A DNA stretch of 64,000 nucleotides from a virus, in the IMG/VR virus record IMGVR_UViG_3300021339_000006, positions 1 to 64,000 of that record. One strand, 5' to 3'. Positions 33,328-40,929 of the stretch are shown here, piece after piece (position 1 is the first letter of the stretch; every line of letters starts with the position of its first letter). The notes under the pieces are model-generated. The model saw only the letters and a program-made list of their open reading frames with translations. It was not told where the DNA came from and did no database searches. A program made the translations under genes and the position numbers.

Positions 33328-33446
33328 AAATTGGAAGGCGGGCACCTCGGACTTGAACCAAGGAACAATGCGTCACCACAGAAGCCGCTCTCAGAGTCGC
33401 GTGCTAGGCAGCTACCTGCATCATCTGTTCCGTTACATGCCCACAT
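33324..33446 (-). CDS. Cys-containing microprotein
   Basis: 40 aa with four Cys (positions 4, 13, 23, 35). ATGA overlap with the 119-aa gene. No SD. It could be a small zinc-binding peptide; composition alone is weak evidence. Confidence 0.4.
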   Translation of the reverse strand: MWACNGTDDAGSCLARDSESGFCGDALFLGSSPRCPPSNL

Positions 33447-33481
33447 AAAACAAAATGCCAGGCAAGCGACCGCCCCCACAG

Positions 33482-33628
33482 TCACGCGCAGTGTTTAGTA
33501 GGAACTGCGCGCTGCTTACCTGGCGAAATCAAATACTGGAAGGCTGATGGATCTGTTCTGGTGCTTTCTCGCGGCCGCCTAACAATTTCCATCCAGCGCA
33601 CACTGCCGTTGCCTTCCAGCAAGAACAT
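33482..33628 (-). CDS. Microprotein, TAATG-coupled
   Basis: 48 aa, MFLLEGNGSVRWMEIVRRPR at the start. The ATG shares its A with the upstream stop (TAATG) and lies 5 nt after GGAG. Beta-rich then basic; unknown. Confidence 0.45.
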   Translation of the reverse strand: MFLLEGNGSVRWMEIVRRPRESTRTDPSAFQYLISPGKQRAVPTKHCA

Positions 33629-33759
33629 TATCTCCGCTCCTTGCAAAGGCACTTCCTACAAATGCGTTTCTTTCTACTCGGGCTGTAGCACCAATCGTGA
33701 AACCCTAGTGCGCATTTGATGGCGTCAATCAAATCATCGAGGAACAGTGGACGCCTCAT
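33628..33759 (-). CDS. Cys-rich basic microprotein
   Basis: 43 aa. The C-terminal half HDWCYSPSRKKRICRKCLCK has HxxC...CxxCxC spacing typical of a small zinc finger. ATGA overlap with the upstream gene, TAATG with the next. Possible nucleic-acid-binding peptide. Confidence 0.55.
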   Translation of the reverse strand: MRRPLFLDDLIDAIKCALGFHDWCYSPSRKKRICRKCLCKERR

Positions 33760-34106
33760 TTGAAGTGCTCCTCAAGGAAGATATCGGTCATGTCCACGCC
33801 TCTCGAGCATGAGAGGCTGGAGCTTTCGATCCCTGCGCGTGCCATGTCATACATCAGCGACATGATCGCAGCCAACGCACCTGCCCGTTGCACACTGTCC
33901 AGAGGCGCAAGCTCCGAGCCCATCCGTTTGATAATGACCGCCGCCATCTTCTGATTGCGGACGTCTTTGAAGAACTTGGGATGACGCAGGCGCAAATACT
34001 TCATTGCGTCTTCTGTTGTCCTCACGTTCTGGATGCGTGCCATGCCAGTAGCAGGCGCTCCCATCACAGGTGCGCGTGAGTTGGTTATTGATTTTCTCGT
34101 TGCCAT
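33756..34106 (-). CDS. Hypothetical protein
   Basis: 116 aa from the ATG at 34106, within a repeat (GGTAATGGCA). Helical with DAMKYLRLRHPKFFKDVRNQ and PLDSVQRAGALAAIMSLMYD. Not recognised. Confidence 0.5.
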   Translation of the reverse strand: MATRKSITNSRAPVMGAPATGMARIQNVRTTEDAMKYLRLRHPKFFKDVRNQKMAAVIIKRMGSELAPLDSVQRAGALAAIMSLMYDMARAGIESSSLSCSRGVDMTDIFLEEHFK

Positions 34107-34116
34107 TACCGTTTGC
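34101..34116 (-). repeat. 16-bp initiation repeat, copy A1
   Basis: The minus strand reads GCAAACGGTAATGGCA, containing the start codon of the 116-aa gene. Identical to 34354-34369. Confidence 0.8.
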
Positions 34117-34359
34117 TTATTTCCTTTTCCTTCCGAATGCACCCTTGCGCAGCTTCTCCAAGTCCCGTGCGAAATCGAGGCACACCTTCCCATGCTTCTC
34201 TCCCAAACAGCGCGTTGCCTTTGATTTGAGAGCGTCAATGAGAACATCCAAGTCCTTCTTGTTCAACAAAATCGCCACAGTTCCTTCCTCTCCCAAGCGC
34301 GCAAGGAGTTTGCTCTCAATGACCTCACGATGGACGAGTTCTGTGCGTGTGACTGCCAT
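34117..34359 (-). CDS. Small helical protein
   Basis: 80 aa, TAATG overlap with the upstream gene. LNKKDLDVLIDALKSKATRC and a basic C-terminus (KLRKGAFGRKRK). Pattern of paired helices; unknown. Confidence 0.5.
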   Translation of the reverse strand: MAVTRTELVHREVIESKLLARLGEEGTVAILLNKKDLDVLIDALKSKATRCLGEKHGKVCLDFARDLEKLRKGAFGRKRK

Positions 34360-34369
34360 TACCGTTTGC
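34354..34369 (-). repeat. 16-bp initiation repeat, copy A2
   Basis: Identical to 34101-34116; here the repeat covers the stop of the 144-aa gene and the start of the 80-aa gene (CGG TAA / TAATG). Confidence 0.8.
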
Positions 34370-34793
34370 CCTTCGTCCCGCCTGCATCGAAGTAGGCTTT
34401 GCGCGCTTCCTGAGCGTATCCTTTGAACTCCTTAGCGAGGTGCCGGAACATCTGTGCCATCTCATCTCGATTGCTGATAAACTCACACGCTGCGCGATCC
34501 AGGAACTTTTGTGGGATCGCCTCCAAGGCCACTGCCTGCCCAAGCAAGTGTTCCTGTTCCACAAGCGCAGCAACGCCTGGACCTTGCTCTTCCAAGAGTG
34601 TCTCCAACCGTCCATGCAACTCTGTCCAGTTCTTTTTATCGTATTTGCGCTGCAATTTTGCGTCATCACAAACACGATTGAACAGTTCCATCGTAGGTGA
34701 CGACACGTTCCCTAGTGGAAACTTGGTGGTGATGTTTGGGAAGGTTTGCCTATGACTTGTGTCTCGAAATGTATCTGATTCAATATCACTCAT
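34359..34793 (-). CDS. Hypothetical helical protein
   Basis: 144 aa. The N-terminal 40 residues are polar and probably disordered, the rest helical (ELHGRLETLLEEQGPGVAAL, EMAQMFRHLAKEFKGYAQEA). The start lies in a 16-bp repeated junction (34790-34805). Unknown. Confidence 0.5.
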   Translation of the reverse strand: MSDIESDTFRDTSHRQTFPNITTKFPLGNVSSPTMELFNRVCDDAKLQRKYDKKNWTELHGRLETLLEEQGPGVAALVEQEHLLGQAVALEAIPQKFLDRAACEFISNRDEMAQMFRHLAKEFKGYAQEARKAYFDAGGTKGKR

Positions 34794-34805
34794 GCTTTGT
34801 TATCT
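34790..34805 (-). repeat. 16-bp initiation repeat, copy B1
   Basis: The minus strand reads AGATAACAAAGCATGA: upstream stop TAA, a 5-nt spacer and the ATG. Identical at 36265-36280 and 42141-42156; GGGAG precedes it here. Confidence 0.85.
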
Positions 34806-35096
34806 CCCTTCCAGCTCGTAGTCGTAGTGGGCTGTCAGTCCAACGCGCTCATCCACCCATCCACCTTCCTTCAACACTGTTTTCTTGGGCTTGCGCTTGG
34901 ACTCTTTCTCGTTCCGCACAAAGATGATTTTCTTCTTCCCACAGTCCCTGCATATGATGTGGTGGCTTGGATACAAGCTGCCGTCGCCGACTACTGAAGA
35001 ATCCCTCAACATTTTGATATTGGTGTGCTTGCATCCTTCCTGCAACGCGTCGATCTCGTTTTGATGGCGACGCTTCATGTCCAACAGCTTGCTCAT
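34800..35096 (-). CDS. Zinc-binding-like small protein
   Basis: 98 aa from the ATG at 35096 (ATGA overlap). An N-terminal helix, then CKHTNI, and HHIICRDCGKKK, giving a C-x-H ... C-x2-C set that could bind zinc. A Lys-rich segment follows. Unknown role. Confidence 0.5.
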   Translation of the reverse strand: MSKLLDMKRRHQNEIDALQEGCKHTNIKMLRDSSVVGDGSLYPSHHIICRDCGKKKIIFVRNEKESKRKPKKTVLKEGGWVDERVGLTAHYDYELEGR

Positions 35097-35293
35097 CTGT
35101 AATCTCCGTTCCGTGTTGTGAGGTAATTCCAACCTTCCCACTTGTCTTCAAGCTCTTGTTCAGCTTCGGACACGTCCCCTGGTTTGCGCACGCCGCATTT
35201 CTCACACCAGGTTTTGCGGCCGGTTACGATTGGAGGATTTGTTCCACGCGTGCTTTCAAAGACCTTCCAAACGTGCTCACATGCTTCGCTCAC
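35093..35293 (-). CDS. Zinc-ribbon-like small protein
   Basis: 66 aa, ATGA overlaps at both ends. CEHVWKVFE and WCEKCGVRK form a C-x-H / C-x2-C pair. Unknown role, similar in style to its downstream neighbour. Confidence 0.55.
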   Translation of the reverse strand: MSEACEHVWKVFESTRGTNPPIVTGRKTWCEKCGVRKPGDVSEAEQELEDKWEGWNYLTTRNGDYR

Positions 35294-35490
35294 TTGTCAC
35301 CTACTTTCGTGTAAAGCCAATATCCACCAGGGTAGATGGTCAGTATCTGAGTGGATGCAGGCTTTGTCACCTGCACCTCGATCCGTTCAGGACGTGCGTA
35401 GATTGCGTCCACCACAGCCTCGCGTGCCAGTGCGCTTGCATCAGCAGCAACGATCCTGTCGCCCTTCTTGAGTGTGTTGATGTTGAGCAT
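35290..35490 (-). CDS. Small beta-rich protein
   Basis: 66 aa from the ATG at 35490. NINTLKKGDRIVAADASALA suggests an SH3-like start; the rest is beta-rich (GGYWLYTKVGDK). Unknown. Confidence 0.5.
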   Translation of the reverse strand: MLNINTLKKGDRIVAADASALAREAVVDAIYARPERIEVQVTKPASTQILTIYPGGYWLYTKVGDK

Positions 35491-35491
35491 A

Positions 35492-36016
35492 TCAAAGCGC
35501 CTTGTCCGCAAAGTAGCGTTTCGACAGTGAGGAACGTTTAGCTGGTTTTCTCTTTGAGGGTGCAATGTGTTTCATCAAACGCTCTCGAACCGCTTTCTTT
35601 GCTTTGGGATTCTTGGTAGGTTTGCCGGGCATTACTTGAAATCCCACCTTATCCGATAGCTTTTCCAATGCTATCTCTTGCGCCTTCACCTTTGCCTGCA
35701 ATTCCTTGAACGCCTTCTCCATTGGTGAACTACCCTTACGCAACAGCGGCGCCTCGTCGTCCTGATCGTGTCCTCGATCCTCCTTGCGATTGCGCAGTTC
35801 TCGTTGGCGCGACCACGTCGTCACGTTGTTAAACACCAGTTGCGCATCCTCTACCATTACCAAAGCGCGCTCAATACAAGAGTTGAGCATTGCGAATTCA
35901 TCCTCTTCTTCCTCGTCGGCGTCCTTGAAAACGCCTACCATCATCCTGATCCCTTCCGCTCCAGATTCCAGCTTACTGCTTACGTCCTCAACTTCTTCTT
36001 CTGTTAGGATTTGCAT
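35492..36016 (-). CDS. Hypothetical acidic/basic helical protein
   Basis: 174 aa. An acidic helical N-terminal half (FKDADEEEEDEFAML), a coiled-coil-like middle (EKAFKELQAKVKAQEIALEK) and a very basic C-terminus (APSKRKPAKRSSLSKRY). Possibly nucleic-acid-associated. Confidence 0.5.
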   Translation of the reverse strand: MQILTEEEVEDVSSKLESGAEGIRMMVGVFKDADEEEEDEFAMLNSCIERALVMVEDAQLVFNNVTTWSRQRELRNRKEDRGHDQDDEAPLLRKGSSPMEKAFKELQAKVKAQEIALEKLSDKVGFQVMPGKPTKNPKAKKAVRERLMKHIAPSKRKPAKRSSLSKRYFADKAL

Positions 36017-36040
36017 ACAATTATAAAGATGTTGAGCATT

Positions 36041-36268
36041 TCACTTTGCCTTGTGGAGGTCCATGCCTGGCAGCCTGGGTTTGCGACCATTGCGGCGGTC
36101 ATACTCCATCGTGACTTTGAAATGGCCTAAACGTGAGTTGCTGAGGGACGCCACAGCACGCGCAGCCGCAATAGCCTCTTTGGTAGGTTTGTCCTCTCGA
36201 CATACGTCCTGTGCCTTCTTGTCCAACATCCGGCACCAATCACTTGACTTTAGCAGTGGTTCTTTCAT
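36041..36268 (-). CDS. Small hypothetical protein
   Basis: 75 aa. SDWCRMLDKKAQDVCRED and KEAIAAARAVASLSNSRLGH. Start within the 16-bp repeat at 36265-36280; overlaps the basic repeat protein upstream by 29 nt. Unknown. Confidence 0.5.
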   Translation of the reverse strand: MKEPLLKSSDWCRMLDKKAQDVCREDKPTKEAIAAARAVASLSNSRLGHFKVTMEYDRRNGRKPRLPGMDLHKAK

Positions 36269-36815
36269 GCTTTGTTATCTTCCGAATCACCCGTTTCAGT
36301 TTCACCAAACTACGCTTCTCTTCAACCATTGGTTGTGGGAATAAAGAAAAAGGAATGCCTGTTCCTCGATGGAGTAAGGTTTTCACATACACCACATCCA
36401 GCCTTTTGCGCTGGTTTTGTTTTTGATCCAACACCTTCCTTGGGTTCTGGCAATACAATGCGCGCCGTCTTGCCAGTAGCCTTTTTCGATTTGCAGCACG
36501 ATATCGGCGTTGGTTCTCCAAACACCTTTCCTTGTTTTGAGAACGCCACGCGCTTTGTTTTTCTAGGCGGACTTTCCGGTTCTTCCACCAGCGCCTTCTT
36601 CGCAACTCAGCAAAATGCTCTTTGTTCCTATCCATATAGGAACGAATCTTATCAGGATTTTTCTTTACCCAGCTCTTTCGGTAACGTTGGCGCTCCTTCT
36701 TATGCTTACTAGCATACACACGCGCACGCTCCCGAAGCACTTTGCGGTTTCGTTGATAATAGCATTTCCTTCGCGCACGGTAGGCTTCTTCGCTTTCACC
36801 TTTACGCCGACTCAT
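36240..36815 (-). CDS. Very basic repeat protein
   Basis: 191 aa from the ATG at 36815. About two-thirds is Arg/Lys-rich with an irregular repeat of Y/W-x3-N-(+)-E/K...R (examples: YQRNRKVLRERARVYASKHK, DRNKEHFAELRRRRWWKNRK, RAANRKRLLARRRALYCQNP), like the basic repeats next to some HNH nucleases, but no HNH is present. It probably binds nucleic acid. A two-codon ORF (ATG GTA TGA) overlaps its start. Confidence 0.6.
   Translation of the reverse strand: MSRRKGESEEAYRARRKCYYQRNRKVLRERARVYASKHKKERQRYRKSWVKKNPDKIRSYMDRNKEHFAELRRRRWWKNRKVRLEKQSAWRSQNKERCLENQRRYRAANRKRLLARRRALYCQNPRKVLDQKQNQRKRLDVVYVKTLLHRGTGIPFSLFPQPMVEEKRSLVKLKRVIRKITKHERTTAKVK
36265..36280 (-). repeat. 16-bp initiation repeat, copy B2
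   Basis: The minus strand reads AGATAACAAAGCATGA at the start of the 75-aa gene. Identical to copies at 34790 and 42141. Confidence 0.85.
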
Positions 36816-36849
36816 ACCATAGTATCTCCGCAAGTGACCGACCGGAGCC

Positions 36850-37129
36850 TTAATTCTTTCGACGGTGTGCTACCATTGCAGCTTCCTTCTCTGCGTGGAA
36901 GGCGCAAATCTCTTTGTAATACTTTTCCAAAATCTCAGCGCCCTCGTCCTCACTCGGCTTCTCCGACGCCCCACGCAGCTTGAGCGGAACAGCAAAGGAA
37001 AGAAGCAAACCAACAGTCCCTAAGCTGTGCCTTCTGTTGAGGTGGAACGCCTTTGCGATACACCTGCTTGAGGAAATCCTCAAACATTTCGTCTATCGAG
37101 GCTCCCAATTTGAATGGTGGAAATTCCAT
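36850..37129 (-). CDS. Gene split by a +1 frame change beside terminase
   Basis: The frame from the ATG at 37129 (MEFPPFKLGASIDEMFEDFL...) runs 59 aa to 36950. From about residue 44 the next frame (+1) gives FAVPLKLRGASEKPSEDEGA and EKYYKEICAFHAEKEAAMVA and continues to 36850 with no start of its own. Skipping one base at TTC-C-TTT (near 36998) yields a 92-aa protein of normal composition. Either a real +1 frameshift, a mutation, or a sequencing error. Confidence 0.6.
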
Positions 37130-37146
37130 ACGCTATTATCTGTGGC

Positions 37147-38568
37147 TTACCATGCAGCGCCAGCCATCTTTTTCTTCTTGGCGATCTTATTGAAACCACC
37201 ACTGGCTGCATCGACTTGGTCATCATACTTGCCATGCGGAAAGTATTTCAGCTCGTCAATGAAGTCCTTCGTCCAGGCGCGCTTGAGGCAGTAGACGTTC
37301 CCGGCACCCATCTGCGATGCCAATGGATAAGCACGTGCTTCCTTGTCCCCTGTAGGGTGGAAGGCAATGACCTTGAACCCAGCCAGGTTGCGCACTGTGC
37401 TTTCCCCTGACTCCTTTCCTCCTGATCCTCCTTCGATCTCAATCACTACCGGCACCTCGTCCCCATCCTCCTCTGCCGTCTCTGCAATCCTCTCTTCCCG
37501 CTTAGTGGCGCCCCATTGTCCTCTGCGCACATCACATATCCAAAACTTACCCTTCTTGTCCACACCAATGCGGACGCCTGCTGACCAGTTGCCACCATCG
37601 GGCGTGCCTGCTTTGTCCCAGGAACGAACCATGCGCAGGAGCTTCGGTTCGTTGTCCTCATAAACAACCTTATCAGTCTCAAACATGCCACCACCCAGAG
37701 GCACAGGATCTTGGAGCACTTGACTGGCGTATCCGTATGCACCCAGTTCCTCCTTCAGCGTTTCCAACACTTCCCTTGGCATCCGCACAGGATCGAGCAG
37801 TCCATCCACGTAATACTTTTTGAGTCCTGGTGGTGAGATGCTTTTATGCAATTCCCCAGGCAGGCAGATATGTTTGATCTGTCCAGCCTTGCGCGCCAGT
37901 AATTCTCCACTGGGATCAGCCTGCCCTAGGCGTTGCTGCACCAGTATCAGTGGCGAGACCAGCTTGTCCACTTTGCGCGTTGGCAGTGTGGTAGTCATCC
38001 ATCTGTTAATGCGTTTGATTTCAACCTGCGAATAACTCTCCTCAGGATTGATCGGATCGTCCACCAGCTGGAAGTGTCCGTGATAACCTGTGATCGCACC
38101 TCCAACACCGACGCACAGGCGGGATCCCATCTGCGTATTGGTAAACAGCCCCTTGGTGTTTTCGTCCTCGCGCAATTGGATGTTGGGAAAGCAGGATTGG
38201 TATTTGTCTGACTGAACCAAATCCCGCGCCTTCAAGCTGTCCTTCATCGCCACCGCCTGCGCGTAGGATGCGCAAACAAACTTGGCACTTGGCAAGCGAG
38301 TCCAAACCCAAGCAGGAAATGCCTGGCTGACAATAGTGGACTTGGTGCTGCCAGGAGGAACGTTGATTACCAGATCGTAGGCTTTTGGTTCTCCAAGGAA
38401 CACGCGCTCTGCCATCACTTGCAACTCATCGCACAGGTATTCCACATGCCAATTCAGCACTGGCTCCTCTGCCACGATCACAGTCCAAAACTCCTTCAGG
38501 AACTCGTAGAAAGAATCCTTCACGATGGAAGCCAGGATCGTGAATTCGTTTACCTTTACGTCACTCAT
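37147..38568 (-). CDS. Terminase large subunit
   Basis: 473 aa packaging ATPase/nuclease. Walker A VPPGSTKST (about 69-77), Walker B FQLVDDP (about 166-172), coupling region LVQQRLGQADP, and nuclease acids in SWDKAGT (about 308), VIEIEGGSGG and the C-terminal KYDDQVDA. Cuts and pumps DNA through the portal. It overlaps the small subunit by 8 nt. Confidence 0.93.
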   Translation of the reverse strand: MSDVKVNEFTILASIVKDSFYEFLKEFWTVIVAEEPVLNWHVEYLCDELQVMAERVFLGEPKAYDLVINVPPGSTKSTIVSQAFPAWVWTRLPSAKFVCASYAQAVAMKDSLKARDLVQSDKYQSCFPNIQLREDENTKGLFTNTQMGSRLCVGVGGAITGYHGHFQLVDDPINPEESYSQVEIKRINRWMTTTLPTRKVDKLVSPLILVQQRLGQADPSGELLARKAGQIKHICLPGELHKSISPPGLKKYYVDGLLDPVRMPREVLETLKEELGAYGYASQVLQDPVPLGGGMFETDKVVYEDNEPKLLRMVRSWDKAGTPDGGNWSAGVRIGVDKKGKFWICDVRRGQWGATKREERIAETAEEDGDEVPVVIEIEGGSGGKESGESTVRNLAGFKVIAFHPTGDKEARAYPLASQMGAGNVYCLKRAWTKDFIDELKYFPHGKYDDQVDAASGGFNKIAKKKKMAGAAW

Positions 38569-39322
38569 CTGCTGTGTTGGTTAATTGTTTCATTTCCATT
38601 TCCACTACTGGTTTGGCTTTGTCTGCCGCTGCCTTCCTGCGCACTGCTTCAAGGATCTTTTTCCGCGTATCCAAATCCAAATCCAGTTCATCAATATCAA
38701 TCCCAGTGCCTGCAATGCCAGTGTGATCGACCTCAATCTTTTCCCCATATCCTCGATCCCTGTTCTGCGTTCTGTTCACAAACATCACTGCTGCGGGATT
38801 TCTCAACTGCACCAAATCCAAGAGTGCAGATTCGAAGAAGTTTTTCCTGTGCCACTGGACATCATCCAGCATTTGCCTGAAGTCAATGTCATGCTTCCAC
38901 ATTTCCAAACTGTTCCTGCTCACTCCTACCATTTTGCAGGAAGCGCTCACATCAAAGCACGTGCTCACCAATGCATGTATGAAAAGCTCCTGTTTGATTC
39001 GTTTGGATTTGCCATTCAGGATGGCGTCAATCTTCCCAGTATTGTCCTCCCAGAACTGAATATCCTCCCACACTTTCCTCGCATCAGGGCTTAGGCGTTC
39101 CAGGATATAGTCCTTCAGCTCAAGTCCATCGCCAGGCATCTTTCTGTTCTGATCTGCCAGCGTTTTCGCCAATTGTAATTCTGGATCAGCCTTGATCTGC
39201 TTCCTCAGCACCTGATGATTTCTGTCCAATGCCTTAGCGACATGGGAGATGTCCGCGTCTCTCAAGCACGCGTCATAGAACCGTAATATGAATTCCAACC
39301 CTTGGTGTCTCCTATGTGCCAT
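38561..39322 (-). CDS. Terminase small subunit-like DNA-binding protein
   Basis: 253 aa from the ATG at 39322. The N-terminus has an HTH-like stretch (ADISHVAKALDRNHQVLRKQ) and the middle a second (TCFDVSASCKMVGVSRNSLE MW as the recognition part), then FFESALLDLVQLRNPAAVMF, a region typical of small terminase proteins. The gene is directly upstream of the large subunit. Its start codon lies inside a 16-bp palindrome. Confidence 0.78.
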   Translation of the reverse strand: MAHRRHQGLEFILRFYDACLRDADISHVAKALDRNHQVLRKQIKADPELQLAKTLADQNRKMPGDGLELKDYILERLSPDARKVWEDIQFWEDNTGKIDAILNGKSKRIKQELFIHALVSTCFDVSASCKMVGVSRNSLEMWKHDIDFRQMLDDVQWHRKNFFESALLDLVQLRNPAAVMFVNRTQNRDRGYGEKIEVDHTGIAGTGIDIDELDLDLDTRKKILEAVRRKAAADKAKPVVEMEMKQLTNTADE

Positions 39323-39330
39323 ATGGCACA
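39315..39330. promoter_or_regulatory. 16-bp perfect palindrome at the small terminase start
   Basis: TGTGCCATATGGCACA, centred on CATATG, includes the start codon (39320-39322 as CAT). It could be a repressor site or an RNA hairpin that masks initiation. No SD is present upstream. Confidence 0.6.
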
Positions 39331-39370
39331 ATGGATACAAGGGAATCTTTAGGAAGCAAGAAAGTTCTTC

Positions 39371-40015
39371 TTACTTAGCGTAAGGCACAGGGTCAACCAT
39401 CCCTGCTATTGCGAATGCTTTCTTCCGAGGAACACAGCTTGCGCACTCCCCACAATGCGTCTCTCCACTCAAGTAACACGACCAAGTCAATTCCATTGGG
39501 ACGTTGAGCTTTTTCCCAGCCTTCACCACCTCCCATTTGTCCAAGTAATTGATAGGCATCAAAATCTGTGGACACTCTAATCCACAAGCGAATGGAAGTA
39601 GATTGTTAAATGCCTGAGTGAACTCTGGATAGTTGTCTGGATTTCCACCATGCGCAATGTTCCCATGTCCAATGTAAGGGATCCCATTTGTCATGCAGTA
39701 TCCAGCGGCCAACGAGATCAGGATCAGGTTGCGTGCGTTCACTCTCGACACTGCCCCGGAGAGTTCCTTGGCGGGCCGCCTTCCCTGGATCAATCCCGAC
39801 GTGACCACACCTCCAATTGCCACCTCAGCAATGTGGTGAGGCATTCCCATTGCTTTGGCGCAATCCTTGAGCGCCTTGTGCTCTTTCCACGTTGCACGGC
39901 ATCCATAGTCGATCATCAACAGCTCGACTTGGAAACCCTCATCTTTAAGGACTGCCGCAGCAACCACGCTGTCGAGTCCTCCACTGCAAAGAACTGCCAC
40001 TTTGTTTGATTTCAT
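39371..40015 (-). CDS. queC: 7-cyano-7-deazaguanine synthase
   Basis: 214 aa PP-loop ligase that converts CDG to preQ0 with ammonia and ATP. SGGLDSVVAAA (about 11-21) is the PP-loop; the zinc site is C-x7-C-x2-C-x2-C near the C-terminus (SCYLSGETHCGECASC). Length is that of a plain QueC with no fused amidotransferase. It lies apart from folE/queD/queE, just before terminase, with its own leader (copy 3 of the 20-bp repeat upstream). Confidence 0.93.
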   Translation of the reverse strand: MKSNKVAVLCSGGLDSVVAAAVLKDEGFQVELLMIDYGCRATWKEHKALKDCAKAMGMPHHIAEVAIGGVVTSGLIQGRRPAKELSGAVSRVNARNLILISLAAGYCMTNGIPYIGHGNIAHGGNPDNYPEFTQAFNNLLPFACGLECPQILMPINYLDKWEVVKAGKKLNVPMELTWSCYLSGETHCGECASCVPRKKAFAIAGMVDPVPYAK

Positions 40016-40040
40016 GTTGTATTATCTGTGCTGTTTTCGT

Positions 40041-40059
40041 GCCCTAGCCTGACCAAGGC
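40041..40059 (+). repeat. 20-bp dispersed repeat, variant copy
   Basis: The plus strand reads GCCCTAGCCTGACCAAGGC, matching 7017-7036 apart from one missing base and one substitution. It lies between queC and the zinc-ribbon gene, in the same orientation as 7017. Confidence 0.7.
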
Positions 40060-40068
40060 AGCGTTTGT

Positions 40069-40347
40069 TTAAGATTTGCCCGTCCTGTGTGCTGTGCGTG
40101 CTGCTTTTATCGCCTGGCGCAGCCTGGCCCACCAGCTTTGTTTGGGTGGCGTCTCGCGTGCGGGAGGTCGGTCGTCGATACGCTCATTGTATCCATGCGG
40201 CCCAATGTTAAAACGTGCGCCGCACTGTCCACATTCAACGTTTATGCACAAGCCGGCACCTGGCCCTTCCAGCCATTTGCTATTCATGCAATCTGGACAG
40301 ATGCCAATGCGAAGGTAATACCTTTCGTTCTTGGTGGTTGGTCTCAT
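40069..40347 (-). CDS. Zinc-ribbon protein
   Basis: 92 aa. CPDCMNSKW and CGQCGARF form two CxxC knuckles 22 residues apart; the C-terminus is basic with a Trp (KQSWWARLRQAIKAART). Likely nucleic-acid or protein adaptor. ATGA overlap with the upstream gene. Confidence 0.6.
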   Translation of the reverse strand: MRPTTKNERYYLRIGICPDCMNSKWLEGPGAGLCINVECGQCGARFNIGPHGYNERIDDRPPARETPPKQSWWARLRQAIKAARTAHRTGKS

Positions 40348-40634
40348 AGCTCCCAGTGATCCAGATTCTTTTTAACCTTCTTCACCTGCGCCACAAGGTC
40401 ACACAGAGAGGCTTGCTTGGCTGCTCCTGCCTCTCCGTTCAACACAACGTCAAGTTCGCGCACCAACCTGCGCTTGTCCTCGAGAACTTCCTTGTAATCT
40501 CGAACCTCCTGTTCCAGTTCTGCACGCGCGTCCACCTGAACTTGTTCAATGGCGGCCCTTGTCAGGGCTCCAGAATAAATGTCTTGCTCCACCGCAGTCG
40601 AAATCGCCTCCACCCAATCTTTTGCTTCCTTCAT
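40344..40634 (-). CDS. Helical protein, tandem paralogue 1
   Basis: 96 aa. The start (KEAKDWVEAISTAVEQDIYS...AAIEQVQVDAR) resembles the next protein upstream (KKAVEWAMAVGEAVALDMF...QAIEEVQKDAR). A coiled-coil segment follows. Unknown. Confidence 0.55.
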   Translation of the reverse strand: MKEAKDWVEAISTAVEQDIYSGALTRAAIEQVQVDARAELEQEVRDYKEVLEDKRRLVRELDVVLNGEAGAAKQASLCDLVAQVKKVKKNLDHWEL

Positions 40635-40635
40635 G

Positions 40636-40929
40636 TCATTCCTTATTAAACTCCTTCAAAAACTCTTGGATGATTACATTCGTTTGCTCTTCTATGTATT
40701 CCTCAAACATCCAACGTTGACCGAGACTGGCATTCTGTGTGTTTTGCGCAATGCGCTCTGCTGCCCGTCGCGCCATCACTCTGATCTGCATCAGTGTAGG
40801 GCGCGCATCCTTTTGAACTTCCTCAATGGCTTGGACTGTCCTGCTGCCAGGGGATTCCTTGATCCCAACAAACATATCCAATGCCACCGCCTCGCCTACC
40901 GCCATTGCCCACTCAACTGCTTTCTTCAT
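40636..40929 (-). CDS. Helical protein, tandem paralogue 2
   Basis: 97 aa from the ATG at 40929 (ATGA overlap). N-terminal 40 residues parallel those of the 96-aa neighbour; the C-terminal half differs (EEYIEEQTNVIIQEFLKEF). A recent tandem duplication is likely. Confidence 0.55.
   Translation of the reverse strand: MKKAVEWAMAVGEAVALDMFVGIKESPGSRTVQAIEEVQKDARPTLMQIRVMARRAAERIAQNTQNASLGQRWMFEEYIEEQTNVIIQEFLKEFNKE

Noticed and set aside
33346-33446. tRNA-like T-arm (GGTTCAAGTCC on the minus strand) with nearby complementary GTGGGCA/TGCCCGC
   Set aside because: The distance between acceptor arms is far too long, no proper D or anticodon arm forms, and the span is read as a 40-aa frame overlapping the next gene.
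40016-40030. Recurrent CAGATAATA near several gene starts (e.g. 30171, 37134, 40024, 62944) as a possible -10 promoter box
   Set aside because: Spacing to any -35-like sequence is inconsistent and in several cases the TAA is a stop codon of the preceding gene, so the resemblance is explained by translation junctions.
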